Below are positions 5,225 through 6,324 of a DNA stretch of 6,324 bases, in pieces; within the stretch, counting starts at the first letter, position 1, and each line of letters starts with the position of its first letter. The translations under genes were made by a program, and so were the position numbers. Source of the DNA: Bacillus sp. (in: firmicutes) (GTDB taxonomy: Bacteria > Bacillota > Bacilli > Bacillales > Cytobacillaceae); contig DMSR01000322.1 of assembly GCA_003457145.1 (NCBI GenBank), positions 185-6,508 on the forward strand. The letters run 5' to 3'. The notes below the pieces were generated by a model. The model saw only the letters and a program-made list of their open reading frames with translations. It was not told the DNA's origin and did not search any database.

Positions 5225-6268
5225 TCACTCGCTCAATAATTTTTTGCGATAAAACCTGATTGCTGCTGCTAAGCGGAATTTCATTCGATTTAACCTAGAA
5301 GTGTTAAATTCGATTATAGGCTGTCCCAAAGCAGCTGCATATTTGCTTGATAATGCCAAGGTCAGCAGCAGGGCAATCATTGCCAGCAGTAAGAAGCGCT
5401 CAGGTTCCTGGAAAAAGTTCTGAACTTCACTCACGCGGAACGTGCGGACGAAAAAGCCGTGAAGCAAATACACGTAAAGTGTATTTTTTCCTAAGTCTGT
5501 GAAGAAATATTGCTTTTTAGGAACAATGGTTAAGAAGCTGAACACCATCAGCAGGCTTAAGAAATAGAACCCGAAACGGGTGAACATGCTTGAAATGGAA
5601 GCAGCCTCCATTACGGAATATGGTTTTGATCCCAGGAGCCATTTATAGTCAATGTCATGATTGAAGTAAAATAACGCAAAAATACTTACAAATGCTGCTA
5701 TAGCACTAAGTTTAAATGCTGGCTGTGTCAGCATCCTGATATTGTCCTTGGTCAGATGGTATCCGAGTAAGAAAAATGGAAAGAACACGAAGGTCCTCGA
5801 AAGACTTAAGTAATTTGAAACCCATTCCATATAACCTACCCCAAGACCAAGGGCAAAAGCAATTAAAAGGCCTGTCGCAGGCTTGACCCTCGAGAAACCA
5901 ATCAGCATCAGATTCCAGCTGAACAGACTTATTAAGAACCAGAGCGACCAATGCGGGTTAAATGGGTCTACCGTAAATGTAGACTTGCTATAAAGAAAAT
6001 AATAGAAAATTGAATAGATCAATTGAAAAATGATATATGGAAGAATTAATTTTCTCGCGATCTTCCAAACATACCCCTTTTTATTGAAGCCTCTCGCAAA
6101 GAATCCTGTCACAAGTATGAAGGCCGGCATGTGAAATGAATAAATCACTTTATATATATTATAGATCATTTCACTATCTTCGATAAAAGACCGGAGCAGA
6201 TGGCCAAATACAACGAAAAAGATCAGAATAAATTTGGCATTGTCAAAGTAGTAATCACGTTGTTTCAT
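5225..6268 (-). CDS. Family 3 integral membrane acyltransferase (fucose 4-O-acetylase/NolL-like, YkrP-like)
   Basis: This 347-residue protein is mostly hydrophobic with roughly ten membrane helices, the usual size for acyltransferase family 3 proteins without an extra SGNH domain. Family hallmarks are visible: the opening DYYFDNAKFILIFFVVFGH with the probable catalytic His23, SFHMPAFILVTGFF (44-57), the HWSLWFL segment (106-112), SRTFVFFPFFLLGY (157-170) with a conserved Arg, and GKNTLYVYLLH (260-270) with a second conserved His. Such enzymes transfer acetyl or other acyl groups to sugars or cell-envelope polymers at the membrane; the acceptor here cannot be told from sequence. It resembles B. 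subtilis YkrP as I recall it, and YkrP's proximity to ktrD there supports orthology. The ATG follows GGGAGG by about six bases (6273-6278). A basic C-terminal tail (RFYRKKLLSE) is probably cytosolic. It is a single gene closed by the terminator at 5154-5181; its promoter lies at or beyond the right edge. Confidence 0.9.
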   Translation of the reverse strand: MKQRDYYFDNAKFILIFFVVFGHLLRSFIEDSEMIYNIYKVIYSFHMPAFILVTGFFARGFNKKGYVWKIARKLILPYIIFQLIYSIFYYFLYSKSTFTVDPFNPHWSLWFLISLFSWNLMLIGFSRVKPATGLLIAFALGLGVGYMEWVSNYLSLSRTFVFFPFFLLGYHLTKDNIRMLTQPAFKLSAIAAFVSIFALFYFNHDIDYKWLLGSKPYSVMEAASISSMFTRFGFYFLSLLMVFSFLTIVPKKQYFFTDLGKNTLYVYLLHGFFVRTFRVSEVQNFFQEPERFLLLAMIALLLTLALSSKYAAALGQPIIEFNTSRLNRMKFRLAAAIRFYRKKLLSE

Positions 6269-6324
6269 ATTTCCTCCCTTAATTAGAGACCCCCAAAAAA
6301 GACTCTGTCCTCTTTACCCGGTAT

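Noticed and set aside
3259..6268. Radical SAM gene and acyltransferase as one biosynthetic operon
   Set aside because: A strong minus-strand terminator (5154-5181) followed by a perfect TATAAT (5067-5072) separates them, which points to independent transcription.

Overview
The window looks like a chromosomal segment from a spore-forming member of the Bacillaceae. The evidence is an alpha/beta-type spore DNA-binding protein (SspD-like), strong AGGAGG-type ribosome binding sites, moderately AT-rich DNA and compact hairpin-plus-T-run terminators. Nothing suggests a plasmid, phage, insertion sequence or CRISPR array. From memory, B. subtilis has the order sigI-rsgI-sspD-ykrK-htpX-ktrD-ykrP. Here the outer parts of that order appear to be kept (rsgI tail, sspD, ktrD, acyltransferase). 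ykrK and htpX are absent from the gap between sspD and ktrD, and four genes lie between ktrD and the acyltransferase.

Left to right: (1) bases 1-335 hold the 3' end of a Lys/Pro/Asn/Gln-rich protein, probably the tail of the anti-sigma factor RsgI, starting with a perfect 21-bp tandem repeat. (2) A bidirectional terminator separates it from sspD on the minus strand (389-589). (3) A 378-bp gene-free stretch carries the divergent control regions of sspD and ktrD. (4) ktrD (968-2323, plus) encodes the membrane subunit of a Ktr potassium uptake system and ends at a strong terminator shared with (5) a DUF3905 gene on the minus strand (2460-2807). (6) Divergent from it is a two-gene unit of very small basic proteins (2943-3104 and 3101-3241) joined by an ATGA overlap. 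Both carry motifs like the cleavage site of the spore protease GPR. (7) Their terminator overlaps the last codons of a 586-residue cobalamin-binding-fold radical SAM protein on the minus strand (3259-5019). (8) A minus-strand terminator and a separate promoter divide that gene from a family 3 membrane acyltransferase (5225-6268, minus).

The window is a set of mostly single-gene units with housekeeping and sporulation roles, not one pathway. Sporulation is the recurring theme: sspD, the two small GPR-motif proteins and possibly the DUF3905 gene. Potassium uptake, the radical SAM protein and the acyltransferase appear to be independent units. The least described part is the pair of small genes with their divergent DUF3905 neighbour. 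I see no convincing evidence of a new multi-gene defence or biosynthetic system.
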